Origin: Armillaria gallica
Lineage: Eukaryota > Basidiomycota > Agaricomycetes > Agaricales > Physalacriaceae
Direction: 5' to 3'
DNA length: 64,000 nucleotides
Assembly (NCBI GenBank): GCA_037576215.1
Contig: JBANDB010000010.1
Location: 1,922,001-1,986,000 of the forward strand
Of this stretch, positions 24,823 through 36,484 are shown one piece after another; within the stretch, counting starts at the first letter, position 1; the number at the start of each line of letters is the position of its first letter. The position numbers and the translations under genes were made by a program. Under the pieces are notes generated by a model. The model ran no database searches. It was given only the letters and a program-made list of their open reading frames with translations, and was not told the DNA's origin.

Positions 24823-25102
24823 ATGACTTCCTACCCATCGAACGCAAACAACTCGTCGACCACCACGGTCTCATCCACCCAGACCCTTGTCCCCACGAAG
24901 GACTATGCGTCTGCATTCGCAGATCTCCAGTCTAAATACGGATTCGGTGGGAACGCGCCCTCCCCCAACCCCGAGCCTGATACTACTCAGGATGCCAGCA
25001 AAAAGGCAGCATTGAGGAAGGGGGACAAAAGCTCTTGCTAACTTGGTGGGAAAATATGGATTTGGAGGAAGCCAGTTGCAGCAGAAGCAGTCCTGGTTAT
25101 GA
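24823..25102 (+). CDS. Small protein with two KYGFGG motifs, apparent frameshift
   Basis: From ATG 24823 the frame codes a Ser/Thr-rich leader, then KDYASAFADLQSKYGFGG, a Pro/Asp linker, and stops after 72 codons (TAA at 25039). Shifting by one base in the run of five G at 25020-25024 opens KGTKALANLVGKYGFGGSQL and ends at TGA 25102 (92 codons in all). Recurrence of the KYGFGG motif in the shifted frame argues that the longer protein is the original one. The extra G is thus a mutation or a sequence error. Family: short soluble proteins with KDY..AF..LQ..YGFGG are common in mushroom genomes, of unknown function. Confidence 0.55.
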
Positions 25103-25269
25103 TTTGAGCAAAGGGGGTCAGGAGTTTTCAGAATGCGGGGCACGAGAACGGCGGTGGTCGCAACTGGAAGAAGCTATGACATTTTCGAATTCTGTAGCTG
25201 TCTTCAATCATGGCTTTTATTTCACTCAGTGTGCCTGAGATTTAGGCGTACACGCAACACCGACATCCC

Positions 25270-26660
25270 TTGACTTTGAATTCCAACGTATCAAGCTAGA
25301 GCGATGTGCAAGCGAGTCCAACGGACAAAAGACCAAGAACAATATATCTTCATGGTAGATATCATCAAAGCATAGGTAGATACGTCCAAACCAACATTGA
25401 AATCGCATTACAAAAAACCACAACATCAAACGAAGTTAACCGTTTGGGTATACACATCAATCGCATCGTTAAAATGCTTGACAACATGTGTGAATCAACT
25501 ATCCAGTGAAAAAAAGCTTTCACTTACCGCATACGCGAGGTAGGTCTGAAGTATCACCACATCAAACGCTCCCGTTATGTTGGCCCCATAGAAATATTGC
25601 GGCAGCAGCTGGGCCGAGTACGTCTTGATGCCCGCATCGGGAGAGACGAGGCCCTGAACCAATGTTACCCCACTGAGGGTACTGGCGAATGGACTCCGCG
25701 TGAGGAGGACGGTGATGTTCAAGGAGTTTTCTTCAAAGTACGTTCCAGAGACCCACGTCAGGTTGAAAGGCTGAATAAAGTCAGACCAAGAAGATGGAAG
25801 AGAGTGTTTGACCTGGCGTGGGAGATGCGAAGACTTGAGCAGAGGCTAATGCAGAGAGGGCGAGAGCAGGAAGGATGTAAAGGAGGACAGAGAACATCAT
25901 TGTGGAATCTGGGGGATTAGGACCAACACACAGTGCTTATATTTGCATATGAGGCTCCACACCACGGGTTGTTGAGACCACCAGGAGAAACCGCGAATTT
26001 ACCTCAGGCTAGGATAAACAAGATGTTAGATGACTGAGGCCACCGACCGTGGTGTCCGGAATCACGAGAGAGAAACTCCTACATAACATCCAGGCCTAGG
26101 CGTGAGGGATTTTCTTGACGGGCAGGCATTGTTGGGGTATGCAGGTGCCATCGATGCATGAAGACATCCCATGCTACTACTCGAAGGATCGGTTATTACC
26201 CAATTCAATGCGTCTAGGAGCGGAGAGTCGAAAAGCTACCAACAGTGAATGTAGCGCCCGCTTGATCCGCTTACACCATCATCCGCGAGTTCAAAGAAAT
26301 ATCTTTGTCCTACGAGTCAAAGTTTAGCGTCAGTTAAAGACAAGAGATACCTGTACCACAGGAACAGCTCCGCCGAAGAAAAGAAAGAACTGGGTGAAGA
26401 GTAGACTAGACATTTGCGAGCGCACAGTAGAAAAAGCCGAGTTTAACAAATGTCTTGGCGATATACGGTACTACATCTTCAGCGGAACGTCTGCATATTG
26501 ATTGAACAGCCAAGAAAAGCTGACAGAGGCCGTTCCCATAACTTTGACTATCGAGCGATTCGTCATACGGGCTACAAACGGACGTCAGTCCTACGTCCTG
26601 TAAGCTGGACATACTACGACGCACCTTCTCTCCTAGATCCTTCACCTCAAAGAGCATAAC
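25270..26660. repeat. Segmental duplication, copy 2
   Basis: Diverged direct partner of 18100-19720, about 7.1 kb away. It contains the broken secreted-protein copy and its conserved upstream region (GTTGTTGAGACC, GGAATCACGAGAGAGAAACT). Confidence 0.8.
25495..25900 (-). pseudogene. Broken duplicate of the secreted-protein gene
   Basis: A signal peptide (ATG 25900: MMFSVLLYILPALALSALAS) and SPTPGQTLSS are kept. A deletion then removes the end of exon 1, the splice donor and most of the intron, leaving only the TCTTC..GG tail. The frame runs into TGA soon after. The exon-2 body (NITVLLTRSPFASTLSGVTL... to YLAYAVSES) is well preserved but disconnected, with an earlier stop than copy 1. Protein identity with copy 1 stays high, so inactivation is relatively recent. 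Confidence 0.75.
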
Positions 26661-26835
26661 TTCTATAACTCACGGGCCTTTTGAAAACAAGTCGTGCGAT
26701 GTCGGAGCGTCACATACTTACAAGAACATTCCTTTCATGGCCAAGCACACGTACATTAAGACATAAATAGGTCGTCAGTCAAATAAATGCAGATTCGTTA
26801 AATATCAACACAGCGAAAAGAAACCCCTCCCCAGT

Positions 26836-29800
26836 CTACTCTCCAGCAAACAGACGAATGATCAAATACGTCGTCGCTCCCACAAACCTCACAACTAAAA
26901 TGAAAAGGGTGTCAGAAAAGCAGAGAAAGAAAGGAAGGCAGACGTACATGCAAGCCCAGCAACAGAAAACAACAAGAACGACATATACCCCTTGACACTA
27001 TTCGCAGCACCCGTATCAGACGCTTTGTTATTCGCAGTCCTGTAAAGAAATCGCTCAGGACAGGCACGTCAAAACGATCAATCAACATACACAATAGCCG
27101 CTCCCAATAGCGCATTCGATAGTGTCCACGCAAGAAGGACATTAGTCCTGAACGTCCGGTAATAGTCCTCCTGGTGCGTCGACGCATCCGGCTTACTATC
27201 CACCTTTGGCGGCTTCGTCCTCAACACATGCAGTGCATCATCATACGCCGAATTCCGCTCCTCCGGCGTCGTCGGCGCAGCAACCGACACCTCATTCGTA
27301 TCCGACTCCTTCTTCACCACACCGAGGTCCGTGCTGACTTTGTTGTCGCCCTTGGTTCCCCACGAGACGTCGTGGACGTTGGCGAACTAGTGGGAAAGGG
27401 AGTCAATGAGAGAAGGGAGAGTGAATGAAAGGGTACGCACGGCGTAGACGTTCAAGACGGAGATGTAGGAGGGCGCCATGAGGAGATACTGGATGAACGA
27501 GGTGATCATATGCCATGGTTCGAACTGCGCGGATGAGACAAAAGACCAACACAGGGGATTCGACGACGACTTACGAAGATCAAGCTTGAGATCAAGTACA
27601 ACCCAAGGGTAGCCAAAATCGAAAGCACGATGTTTCTGAAGATGGAATTCGTAAACAAGTCGTTCAGGCTGGTTCCTTCGGAATTTTTTAGGGCTTCAAT
27701 GCCTTTGAACGCAAGGAAGAAAGCTGCGAACTAATGACACGGTTATGAGAAATCACGAAGTTGCCAGAGGGGAAAGAGACATACGGTCATATAGACTGTG
27801 ATCACCGCGAAGCCAATGAAAGCCGTGGTGTACCCCCATTTACTTCCCTGTGGCCGATTTCCCAACGCGAGAAGGTAACACATTATCAAAAGACCGAGGT
27901 AGACGTAGTTGATGATGACATTGAAGACGTGAATGCCCTTGAGGCCAAAGCTACTATCTTCCATAGCATCAGAGAGGATGACGAATGCGATGTAATAATT
28001 AGCCTGGAAAGGACCATTAGGGTTAGGCATCCAGTAGTCGATGAACATATACACACCAGAGCGAACCAACTGAAAATCAAATTGAAGCACTGATAAAACA
28101 TCTCGACGTGTATCCAGAATTTGCGCAAGAACGTGTGCGAGCTCCGATAGATATAGTAGAAGTGGAGGGTACTGAACACAGCAGCGAAGAAGGAACCGTT
28201 GAGCCATCGACGACGTTGAGATATCAATTCCGGAACCTGCCAATGGTCTGAGTACGTCGTCGAAACTTGGAGGGTGAGATCTCTACCGTATCGGGTACAT
28301 CGGTGACAGCGTAGGCTGATTTGACGTAGTGAAGAATCCAGGCTCCGCCCCGTTTCGATACCAGCTCCCAACAAAGGATCTACGTAGGTGTTGTTAACTT
28401 GGAGTCGTGCGCAGATATAATAATGACACATACACGATCCTCAGCGAGATACATGTTCGCCGTGAAGATATCGGCTCCGGCACCATGCTACAGGGCAGTA
28501 TTAGCAGTTGAAGATCCCCTAGTCGGTGTTCTTACCATCTTCTCTCCGAGGAAATACTTTTGCAGCGGCCCTTCGCCTCTAGCATCATTCTGTAAAGCGA
28601 TGTACCGATATGCACTGAACGCTCCGGGTAAGACAGTGATGTAACCAAAAACAGACTCCCTGCGCCATCACGTTAGAAAAAACCAAAAAGACGATCAAGA
28701 AGATGGGTACTGACAAGGGCTTGTCAAGAATGTTGGACATCTTATACTCAAAGTTCTGAGCAGCGACTACGGCCAAGGTCAGAAATCTGGGCGCGTCACT
28801 TTACTGTGGTGCTCACCCAACGGATTGATCAGGTTCCGGCCCCACTTGCCCTTCAGTGCGACGATCTCGCCGCATGCACCCCCGACATTTGAGTTAATAT
28901 CAAACGCCTAAACGTCCGATAAGCTTTAAACAACGACATTGCAGTGATCAGAACTCGCCTTCCACAAGTGGTAGATACTTGTGACACCCGGCATAGTCCC
29001 AACGTCAAGAAGAACGCAGACATTGGGATTGAGGATAGGACCGAACGCATTGAAGAACCACCGATGCGAATTGATTTTCTTTTGATTCTGCTCTTTCAAG
29101 CAAAAGATGATCTGGACAGGAACATGCTTCTTCTCCGCGCCCTCGATCTTTAAAGACGGTGTCACAGAAACTTTAATATGGAGACGATCAGGATCGAGTT
29201 CAAGATACAATGAAGAAGATCGCACCTTGCGTGGTGTATTCGAAGATGTGGGCGGTGACAGGTTTCTCGTCAATGATGTTCTAAATCAAAGATGAATAAT
29301 GGTACGAAGAGGATAGTTAAGAAGATGATGCACCTTGGCAATACCCTCCTGGTAGACACCCATAGCAGCGATGACACTGAGCGTTCTCGAGTTGATCTTC
29401 TTTCGACCATCACTGACAATACACACGACGACTTTCTTCCATCCATCTTTACCCCACGTCTGACTCCTCGTCCTTGAGCACAAATGCGCGATATTCTTCA
29501 TGACGCCATGCATCGTCCGACAGAACAGTTCCTCGTCTTCATTGTACATGGTCATAACAATGAAGAGCTCGGTTCGCCGGCCGGGAGTGTACTCCAGCTG
29601 CCGGAGACCGAAACCTGCAGACTGAAAGTCATTCGGGTCACAGGTGGCGGCCGTGTATCGCATGTGAGTGAACTCGCGGTCAGTGCGGTTCTGGCACAAC
29701 TCGAGGAGCTTTTCCGGGACCTCATTTTCTACGACGTAATGCCCTTCGCGCAAAGCGACCCGACGCGTAGTTTTGTACCGCCTTGGCACGCGCTGCGGGA

Positions 29801-30398
29801 TCCTGCCGTAACGAATGAAGTTCCCATCGTCGTCGTCGTTGAGTCCTCCATAATTGCCGTTGCCACCAGGAACCGGCATATCAATAGGTGGTGGTGCGGG
29901 GGAGTGCCTTGGCAGCAATGGAATATGGCCCTGGTCATCGCCATCAGCTGCCGGTTCGTCGCGCAACTCGTAAGACTGCCTGGTGTAGAGCGAAGGAAGC
30001 GAGCCTCCTGCTGCCCCTGGCGGGGGAGACAATGTTTGTTGATATGGGGTGCTGAGGTACTCGTGGGATGGTGGTGAGGATATGGGTGCCATAGTAGCAC
30101 CATACGGATCCAGGTGCTGAGGAGGCGGCGAAGTCGGGTATCCTCCTAGTGGCGGTAAAGGAGGCGGCGACGAATAGGGATTCGGGTGAGTCTGCTGTTG
30201 ACCATAGTACGAGTCTGTATACGGCTGCTGGTCGTACTGTTGGTCGAATGGCGAGACGTAGGGAGCTGGTGTCGTAGTCTGAGAGTATGGATGGTATCCA
30301 TCATTGAAATGCCTGTGCTGGGCCTCGTCGGCCTGAGTGACATCAATATCAGAAATATACAGAAAAGGCTCTCTACTCACTTCTGGGTATTGCGACAT
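26836..30398 (-). CDS. chs: Chitin synthase, division 1 (class I-III type)
   Basis: Sixteen exons give 927 aa: 30398-30381, 30332-29334, 29280-29226, 29170-28959, 28907-28817, 28766-28715, 28659-28536, 28487-28434, 28379-28287, 28236-28057, 28003-27785, 27730-27575, 27524-27441, 27386-27091, 27039-26948, 26894-26836. The enzyme makes chitin from UDP-GlcNAc at the plasma membrane. The first 200 residues are Pro/Gln/Tyr-rich and cytosolic. The GT2 core follows: [51 protein letters not shown], catalytic EDR (533-535), and [13 protein letters not shown] with QRRRW at 573-577. The C-terminal third holds about six to seven membrane helices. All catalytic motifs are intact. Intron 4 begins GC (GCGAGT) rather than GT, forced by the WKAFDIN reading. 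ATG 30398 (MSQYPE) is chosen over the in-frame ATG at 30416 because of the following intron; either is possible. Confidence 0.95.
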
Positions 30399-30399
30399 G

Positions 30400-31166
30400 T
30401 CGCAAAGGAGAATCAACGAAAAGTGATGAAAAGTAGGGGTCCAAGTTGGCTACACTTGAATGGAAACGTGGGGGCAATGTTAGGAGCTACTGAAGCACTG
30501 CCTTATGTCAGAGCTGTAGGATCGCAGCAGTAGGCAGTGATCCTTGCAGCTGCGGTGATGATCAACGAGTAAAAAGGGAACGAAGAGAAGAAAAACAAAA
30601 AGGAAAGGTCGTGGTGGTCGTGGTCGTGGTCGATGATCAAGGTCTTGCGGGTAGAGAGTTCATTGCCATTTTTGGGAATGTCCCGGAAGCTTCCCAAAAA
30701 AAAAATACTTGGGCGACGAGATGTCTATCGTATGGCCCTCAATGTATTTATTTAGTCTCAAATTATATGACCGGAATCCCTACGAAACACTCTAGCTTTG
30801 TCTCGGCAGATTTTGTTGATAGGCCTCCCCGAAAACGTGACTTATTCAGGGTAACTTGACTTTTGACAGTCGACGTCGTTTAACTTCTCTGCCACAGATA
30901 TACTTTTTGCATACCCTTCATGCCCTACCCAGCTTCTCAGTCTATGCTCTGTCCTGCGCATATTACATGCATAAGTCTAAGTTCTGAGTCCTATGTGGTG
31001 GGTCTCAGTGGCGGTGCACTTTAGTGTTTTGTTCGGCCCGATGGTCCGTACGGCACCTCTTCTGCCCTCACTGTCGCCTGCCAGTGAACGTTGTTATTAG
31101 CACGAAACTTGACGAATCTGTTGTACCAACGATGTGCCATCGCCTCTACAGTCTACTTAGCTGAAG
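30400..31166. other. chs promoter region with GTCGTG microsatellite
   Basis: A (GTCGTG)n-like tract lies at about 30606-30635, and an A9 run near 30700. No gene. This should include the promoter and leader of the chitin synthase gene, transcribed to the left. Confidence 0.5.
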
Positions 31167-33530
31167 ATGTCTCTGGAGGACTTGAAAGCGCCCTTTGCTG
31201 AACTAGAGAGCGATCTTGATTTGCTCCGCAACGCTGTCGTGTCACTGGAAACTCAGAAGTCGCGTCTTCAGTCACTCAAACATGACTACGAGACAGTATT
31301 CTCTCCAATACTCGCATTCCCTTGGATATCACGACGGAAATTGTGCGCCGCACATGGAAAAATATGTAGTCTTTGAGGATTCCACGTCTTCAGAATTATG
31401 GAGGGGTCATGATATCTTGGTCAGGTATGCAGCTCGTGGTGAACTGTTATCGAGAAACGCTGCCCCAAGGTATGAGCCACTACGGAGGTGATGTTGTTCT
31501 TCTATGAGTCTATGACGGCGAAGTGGCAAAGAAATCCGACATGATGGAATGCCCCACGTCGTCCTTGAATGCTCCGTAATCATCCTCTCAATTTTCGTTT
31601 GGACCACTATTCGACGATGAAGGAGGGGGAACTCGATCCCATGGAAACATGTTTCGATATCATAGTCGCCCTTTCGACGCAAAGAAGGGTGGTAGAAATG
31701 ACAATCTTCCATCCCTTTTTCACAACTGTCTCTTCCTGGGGCCCCGCAGTCCGGAGATATTTGTCCCTTCGAGGTAGCCCCAAAACTGAAGAAGCTGTAT
31801 CTGGAAGACCCGCATAGCTTGTATCTTTTTTCATCATTTGCCGACAAGCTGACGCCCGGATATCTTAACATCGTCAAATTCACACCAAAACTTCGCACAT
31901 TTTCATACAACGACGACAGCAATTAAAACTGGATGACCATGGTGCCCTCCTTTCCTGGTGTCATGTCCAGATCACTCATAGAACTTTCGGCGTCTTTGCC
32001 AAGCTTTCTACGCAATATGAAACTGCCACAGGACTCGGACCGCGGCCCACCAATTCATTACTTACTTCTCAATCCAGGATTGACGCGACCGCGATGTCAC
32101 GGTAGTTCCAACATACCGGAATACGCGTTGACTGCCTTCAAAAACGCGTCTCGTCACATCAAGGCACTACAACTCGAGCCGGGTGCTCGACTTTTTCTTG
32201 TAATCCATCTAATGAACTAGCTCACTTCAAAACCTTGGTGTCACTTGTCCCGGTCGTATGACACCTGAACAGCCAGTTTCTTACAGCGATGCTTATCTCG
32301 CCATTTTCTTCGCCAGAAAAGTGCTGTACTGAGGTTTCAGGGGCATTGACTTCCATCATTCATTTTATCGACCCTTCATACCCTGGACTCATTTCCCGTT
32401 CACTCTGGTTCGTACAGGAAAACGAACCCCCCTTTGCCGTAATCATGGAAGCTTTAAACTTACCATTTCGTATTGTGAGCGGTGTTTTTCAGGTTAGGTT
32501 TGATTGACTATGAATAGCCAAACCGCTCGTGTCTAAACCTACTGTATGTGAAAACCATGCCAGGATGGGGGTGAGCTGTCGCGTCAGACAGTTGTGATAT
32601 CGCACAAACTTGATTTGCCGCAGTTTTCCCGGAGAGAAACTTGAGACTGTCCCAAGTTCGTACTGCTCTTCAAAAAGAAGCTTCCGGCAGTAATACCCGG
32701 GATGCAAGCAGTTTATCATGTGCGTGCCAACTCTTGTACACGTTCAGAAGCTTATTTCGTCCAATGTAATCCCCATCCTGGATTGAGACGCGCGAGGATC
32801 GGGTTCGATACAATTTCCGAGTCGTTATCGGTGAGTACCTATGTCTCTACACACCAGGCGCTTCGTCCTTTTCTCCCACATGTGTGGTTAACGGGACCGG
32901 TACGCAGCTAAAGCGCACCCTCTTTCCAACACTTAATTTCCGGCGCTGTTTCCCGTGTTCCAATTGAAACTGAAATCATACAGATGACACTGTTTTCTGT
33001 TTTGCACAAATCAGCCACCGGGATGGCAACTGTAGCTGCGAGTATACCTAGCACTTGGGCTGGACGGTGTCTTTGGTGGTAAGCAGTGAAAAACATACCT
33101 CCATTTTCGACAGCTCGATGATCTCGATAATAGGTGTTATTTATCTATATCTTCGATGGGTACAATCTTCGGGCAGAACTTTGACAAGCCGGGTGATTCG
33201 CACCTTCGCCATCGGATATAAGTAAACGCTACATATCATTCGACCAATGTACTTATCACAGTCTAACTTTTCCAGCCTAGAACTCATTATATGGTTCGTT
33301 CCCTCATTGGAATTTGGAGGGCCCGTTGCGGATCTCTATTGTAGGCTCCGTACTGGGTCCGATGTATTTCATCCTACGCTACGAGCCATCCTCCCTCAAG
33401 CAGGCAATACGCTTTCTCCATTCGTTACTGGGACCACACGGGAATTGAGAGTCTACAACCAACTCTACGGTGCGGCTCATATGGGATCTCCATTGGTCCC
33501 AAAAGATGCGAGAAGGCCAGATTGAGGGTA
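31167..33530 (+). pseudogene. Decayed F-box/LRR gene
   Basis: ATG 31167 opens MSLEDLKAPFAELESDLDLL and LRSLKHDYETVFSPILAFP. After a one-base deletion the F-box continues as LDITTEIVRRTW. Later pieces are leucine-rich, in changing frames: GDICPFEVAPKLKKLYLEDP near 31.76-31.81 kb, IVKFTPKLRTFSYNDDSN near 31.9 kb, and SRSLIELSASLPSFLRNMKL at 31.97-32.03 kb. Multiple frameshifts and stops rule out function. The right boundary is uncertain; possible C-terminal pieces reach 33.5 kb. Confidence 0.7.
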
Positions 33531-33711
33531 TGTCATACATGATTTGACTAGCAGACGGTCCATCGATGTCTAGTTTCCCCTCGACTCTGCTTCTCTGAGG
33601 AAGGCGTACGATCTTAGGGCGCATATATGCGGCATCCATGAACAGACCATACCATTACAATCTAATATTACATACGTTGTTCTAAAAATCCGCGGAAGGA
33701 CGCCATTCTGG

Positions 33712-34917
33712 TCACAACAGACTCCTAGGAGGTCGCCAATACAAACTATCGGGCGAATTAGTCCACTGAATCATTCCAAAGACATATGCCAACACGCCCA
33801 ATGCATACGTCCCAAATATTGCTTAAAGTAAAGGATGAGCACCAGTCCATTCGCTAGCTGGAGAAGACTGCGTACCTTTTCTTCGTTCCGGAAAGACGAC
33901 AAGCTCTAGTGGGAGGTGAGGTACACCCATAAAATTGCAGAAAATGTGAGAGGTGATAGCCGGAAATATGGACCCGGTACGGAGGAAGAGATAGGCGCAA
34001 TGGGACCCAAAGAAGCTGGTGTAGAGCAACTGGAATGCTAATGGACCTTTAGTATAGACACGGGATCAAGGATAACAAAATATCGACGTACAAATAGCCA
34101 ACGCAGCATGCTTTGCAGCAACCCATGTACGTCCACATCGATTGTAAAGGTCCCAAGCATGATGGAAATGAGCTAGTCGGGTGTTAAATATATGTGCACT
34201 TCAGGACGTCAATCACTCACCCAAACTGAACCACAGCGGGGCCAAAATAATCATACGCAGGCGAGATATGCCTGAGAGGTGATAAATGCTTAGAATGGAC
34301 GCCCGGAAAACAACCTCTTCTGTATATGGAGCCTGGAGGTAGGAAGTATGAATTGTGAACGTGAGCTCTGGCTTGGTACTGACCACAAGATAGTTGCGGA
34401 GGCCGGGAAGAGAAACGACCTTTTTGATAGTCGACTCAGTGTTCCAGTGTCGTTGGAACGGAAGGACTTCGTAAAGGTAGCGACAATAGAACGGGCCGAT
34501 GAAAATCAAGGGTGTAACGAGATGCGCTTTGATGGGATGAGAGAATATAAACCCAAGTCTAAAGAATGTAACATGGACTCCAGCATAAAACTGGTATGAG
34601 GCGGTCATCAAGAGGGCAAATGCTAGGAACATGCCACTCACACCATATAACGGCCACAGCATTTGGAAAATCAAGAAACACGACGCCACTGTCGCCAGCG
34701 ACACCGCAGTAATTCGCGCTCTAATCACGTCTGCATCGTCCCTCCACCGTTCATTCAGCTGACGTTGACGCGACGTTCCTTCAGGTACGTGGGTCGACCA
34801 AGCGACGAAGGAAAGACGCGTATTCTTCGACAAGTAGAGCGAGCCAACGTATGTAACTGTAAAACAGAAAGCGAGAAAGTGGCCTTGACTCTCGGAAAAC
34901 AGCGGCGCGACGAGCAT
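33712..34917 (-). CDS. RCE1: CAAX prenyl protease 2 (Rce1)
   Basis: Five exons, 34917-34384, 34332-34221, 34172-34092, 34037-33876 and 33821-33712, 332 aa. Rce1 is an ER-membrane intramembrane glutamyl protease that removes the last three residues (AAX) of prenylated proteins such as Ras and a-factor-type pheromone precursors. The sequence shows several hydrophobic segments, LRNYLVAPYTEEVVFRASIL with Glu183-Glu184, AHFHHAWDLY with His217, and LFLRTGSIFPAITSHIFCNF with His273 and Asn277, so all catalytic positions are kept. For intron 3 the nearer CATTAG acceptor is used, because it yields SFQLLYTSFFG in frame; the CAG eight bases on does not. In mushrooms, Rce1 would also mature the farnesylated mating pheromones. 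Confidence 0.93.
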
Positions 34918-34924
34918 GGTGGTG

Positions 34925-35350
34925 GATCGAGGAAGAGCTAAGAGTAGCCGGTGTCAAGTCGCGATCGAGCTATTTATATGTAGCCACCGATTGGAAATTT
35001 CAACAATATATTCTTGGTGTTCATTGTTCAAGCCCTCAAATATTCAATGGTAACACCCATACAAAGACAATACAGGCGTCATGCTTGCCTTGGGCAGCGG
35101 GCCCCTAAGCACTTGTATCTGTGCAACCAAATTTATCAAGGTGGGATTCATTAGTGCCAAAAACGACGCACTGTAGGCCGAGCAAAAGTATATAATCATT
35201 AGATTGACCTTGAGTAGTAGCAAAAGCAACAAGAAAGAGTAGGCAGTAAAGGAGTAGTGCGTAACCAGAATAATTGTATCGATACGATACTGATAGGGCA
35301 ATGAGAACCAGTCGGGTGAGGGCCATCGCATCTGCGTGGCATTATCGAGT
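34925..35350. other. Intergenic, nothing recognised
   Basis: Upstream of RCE1 (promoter expected near 34.93-35.0 kb, including a TATTTATATG stretch at about 34970). No other gene found. Confidence 0.45.
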
Positions 35351-35733
35351 CCTCACTGCGGGGGCCGATACATTTTCCGATCGGAAAAACGAGACCTCAA
35401 AATGTTGCGACATTTCGATTGATCTTCTAATGGTAAAAACGAGTTCAGAAAAACAGGTTGAAAAACGGGATCATTTACGTACTCTTTTAAGGTAAGGAAA
35501 AGAGCTCCAAAAACGGAATGGAAAAGGTATTTCCCGCGGTCAGAACGAAGGAAACCGGTGTTCATTTGTAGAAAAGCAGCTATTTTTGGCTGGCAAAAGG
35601 AGCGCTTAACAGGATAAGTTTTTCATTGCGTTTTCCGTATCCCGTTTTTGCGGCATACAAAGGTAACAAAAAGTCGCGACACTTTTAGAACACCTTTTTC
35701 CGTCCTGGAAAGGAACCGGCCCCAGCAGTGCCT
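35351..35733. mobile_element. CACTA (CMC/EnSpm)-type MITE, 377 bp
   Basis: Element 35354-35730. The left end CACTGCGGGGGCCGATAC and the reverse complement of the right end, CACTGCTGGGGCCGGTTCC, align. Similarity continues imperfectly for about 55 bp (CGGAAAAA, then AAAA.TGT.GCGAC). A 3-bp direct repeat CCT flanks both ends (35351-35353, 35731-35733). Termini beginning CACTG/CACTA with 2-3 bp duplications are typical of the CACTA superfamily. Repeated AAAAACGRG-like subterminal motifs occur inside. There is no coding capacity. Confidence 0.85.
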
Positions 35734-35739
35734 GTGTTT

Positions 35740-36060
35740 ATGCCATACATGAGGGGCTTGTGATATATCGAAGGGTCACAGGTGAGCATCAGGAGATGTC
35801 AACCATGTCGTAGGCTATATGGAAAAGCACATTTCGAAGATCCAAGGGGAAAAGTGAAATTTAGAATTCCAAAAAAAGAATACACCTGGAGGCAAGTGGA
35901 GAAGTATACTCACAGACGAATCCTGCACCCGCTCAGATTCCTATACCACAGATAACCCAAACACCAAAGACATCAATATGAAGGTCAACACGGAAAACAG
36001 AATAGCCTGACGCTGACATTTCTTCATCTTAAGTTGATGTAATCCCTTACACAGGGACAC
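35740..36060. other. Intergenic, nothing recognised
   Basis: Non-coding by inspection. A-rich, no RNA gene signatures found. Confidence 0.4.
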
Positions 36061-36061
36061 A

Positions 36062-36481
36062 TTGTGTTCAACGACGGATCACAAGTATGGGAGTCGGCCC
36101 AAGGGTAAAAGTATCGATGAGGTGACGTTCACAACGGTGGCCACTTTGGAGCACATGAACCTAACTCCGCCAAGTTACTTCCCAAGACAGCACACTCGCA
36201 AGCCAATCGTAGGGAGCATGCAAGATGACTTGAGCAGAGATTTCTCAGTGAAATCGCTACCGTCACTGACATCGACCACGGCATCAGAAGAAACGCTGAT
36301 GGGACTTCGCCAGAGCCTCGGGGGAAGGCAGGTAAGCTCGGGGAATGAGAGCCAGAGAAAATTTAACGCGGCGAATCTGTAGAGTCGTCGAACCAATACG
36401 TCAGACCTCTCGCCAGTTGAGTCTGAGATAAATGCCCTATTCAGCCAAGACGCACCTAAGACGTCCACCCGGATAGCATAG
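36062..36481 (+). pseudogene. Open frame with one internal stop, no ATG
   Basis: A frame without an initiating ATG near its start reads Ser/Thr-rich hydrophilic sequence (SVKSLPSLTSTTASEETLMG) to TAG at about 36382. It continues in the same frame for 32 more codons (TNTSDLSPVESEINALFSQD) to the next TAG. It could be the cytosolic tail of a decayed membrane protein or a chance frame. Family not recognised. Confidence 0.3.
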
Positions 36482-36484
36482 TTT

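Noticed and set aside
29484..30077. 197-codon plus-strand ORF
   Set aside because: Antisense to the large N-terminal exon of chitin synthase.
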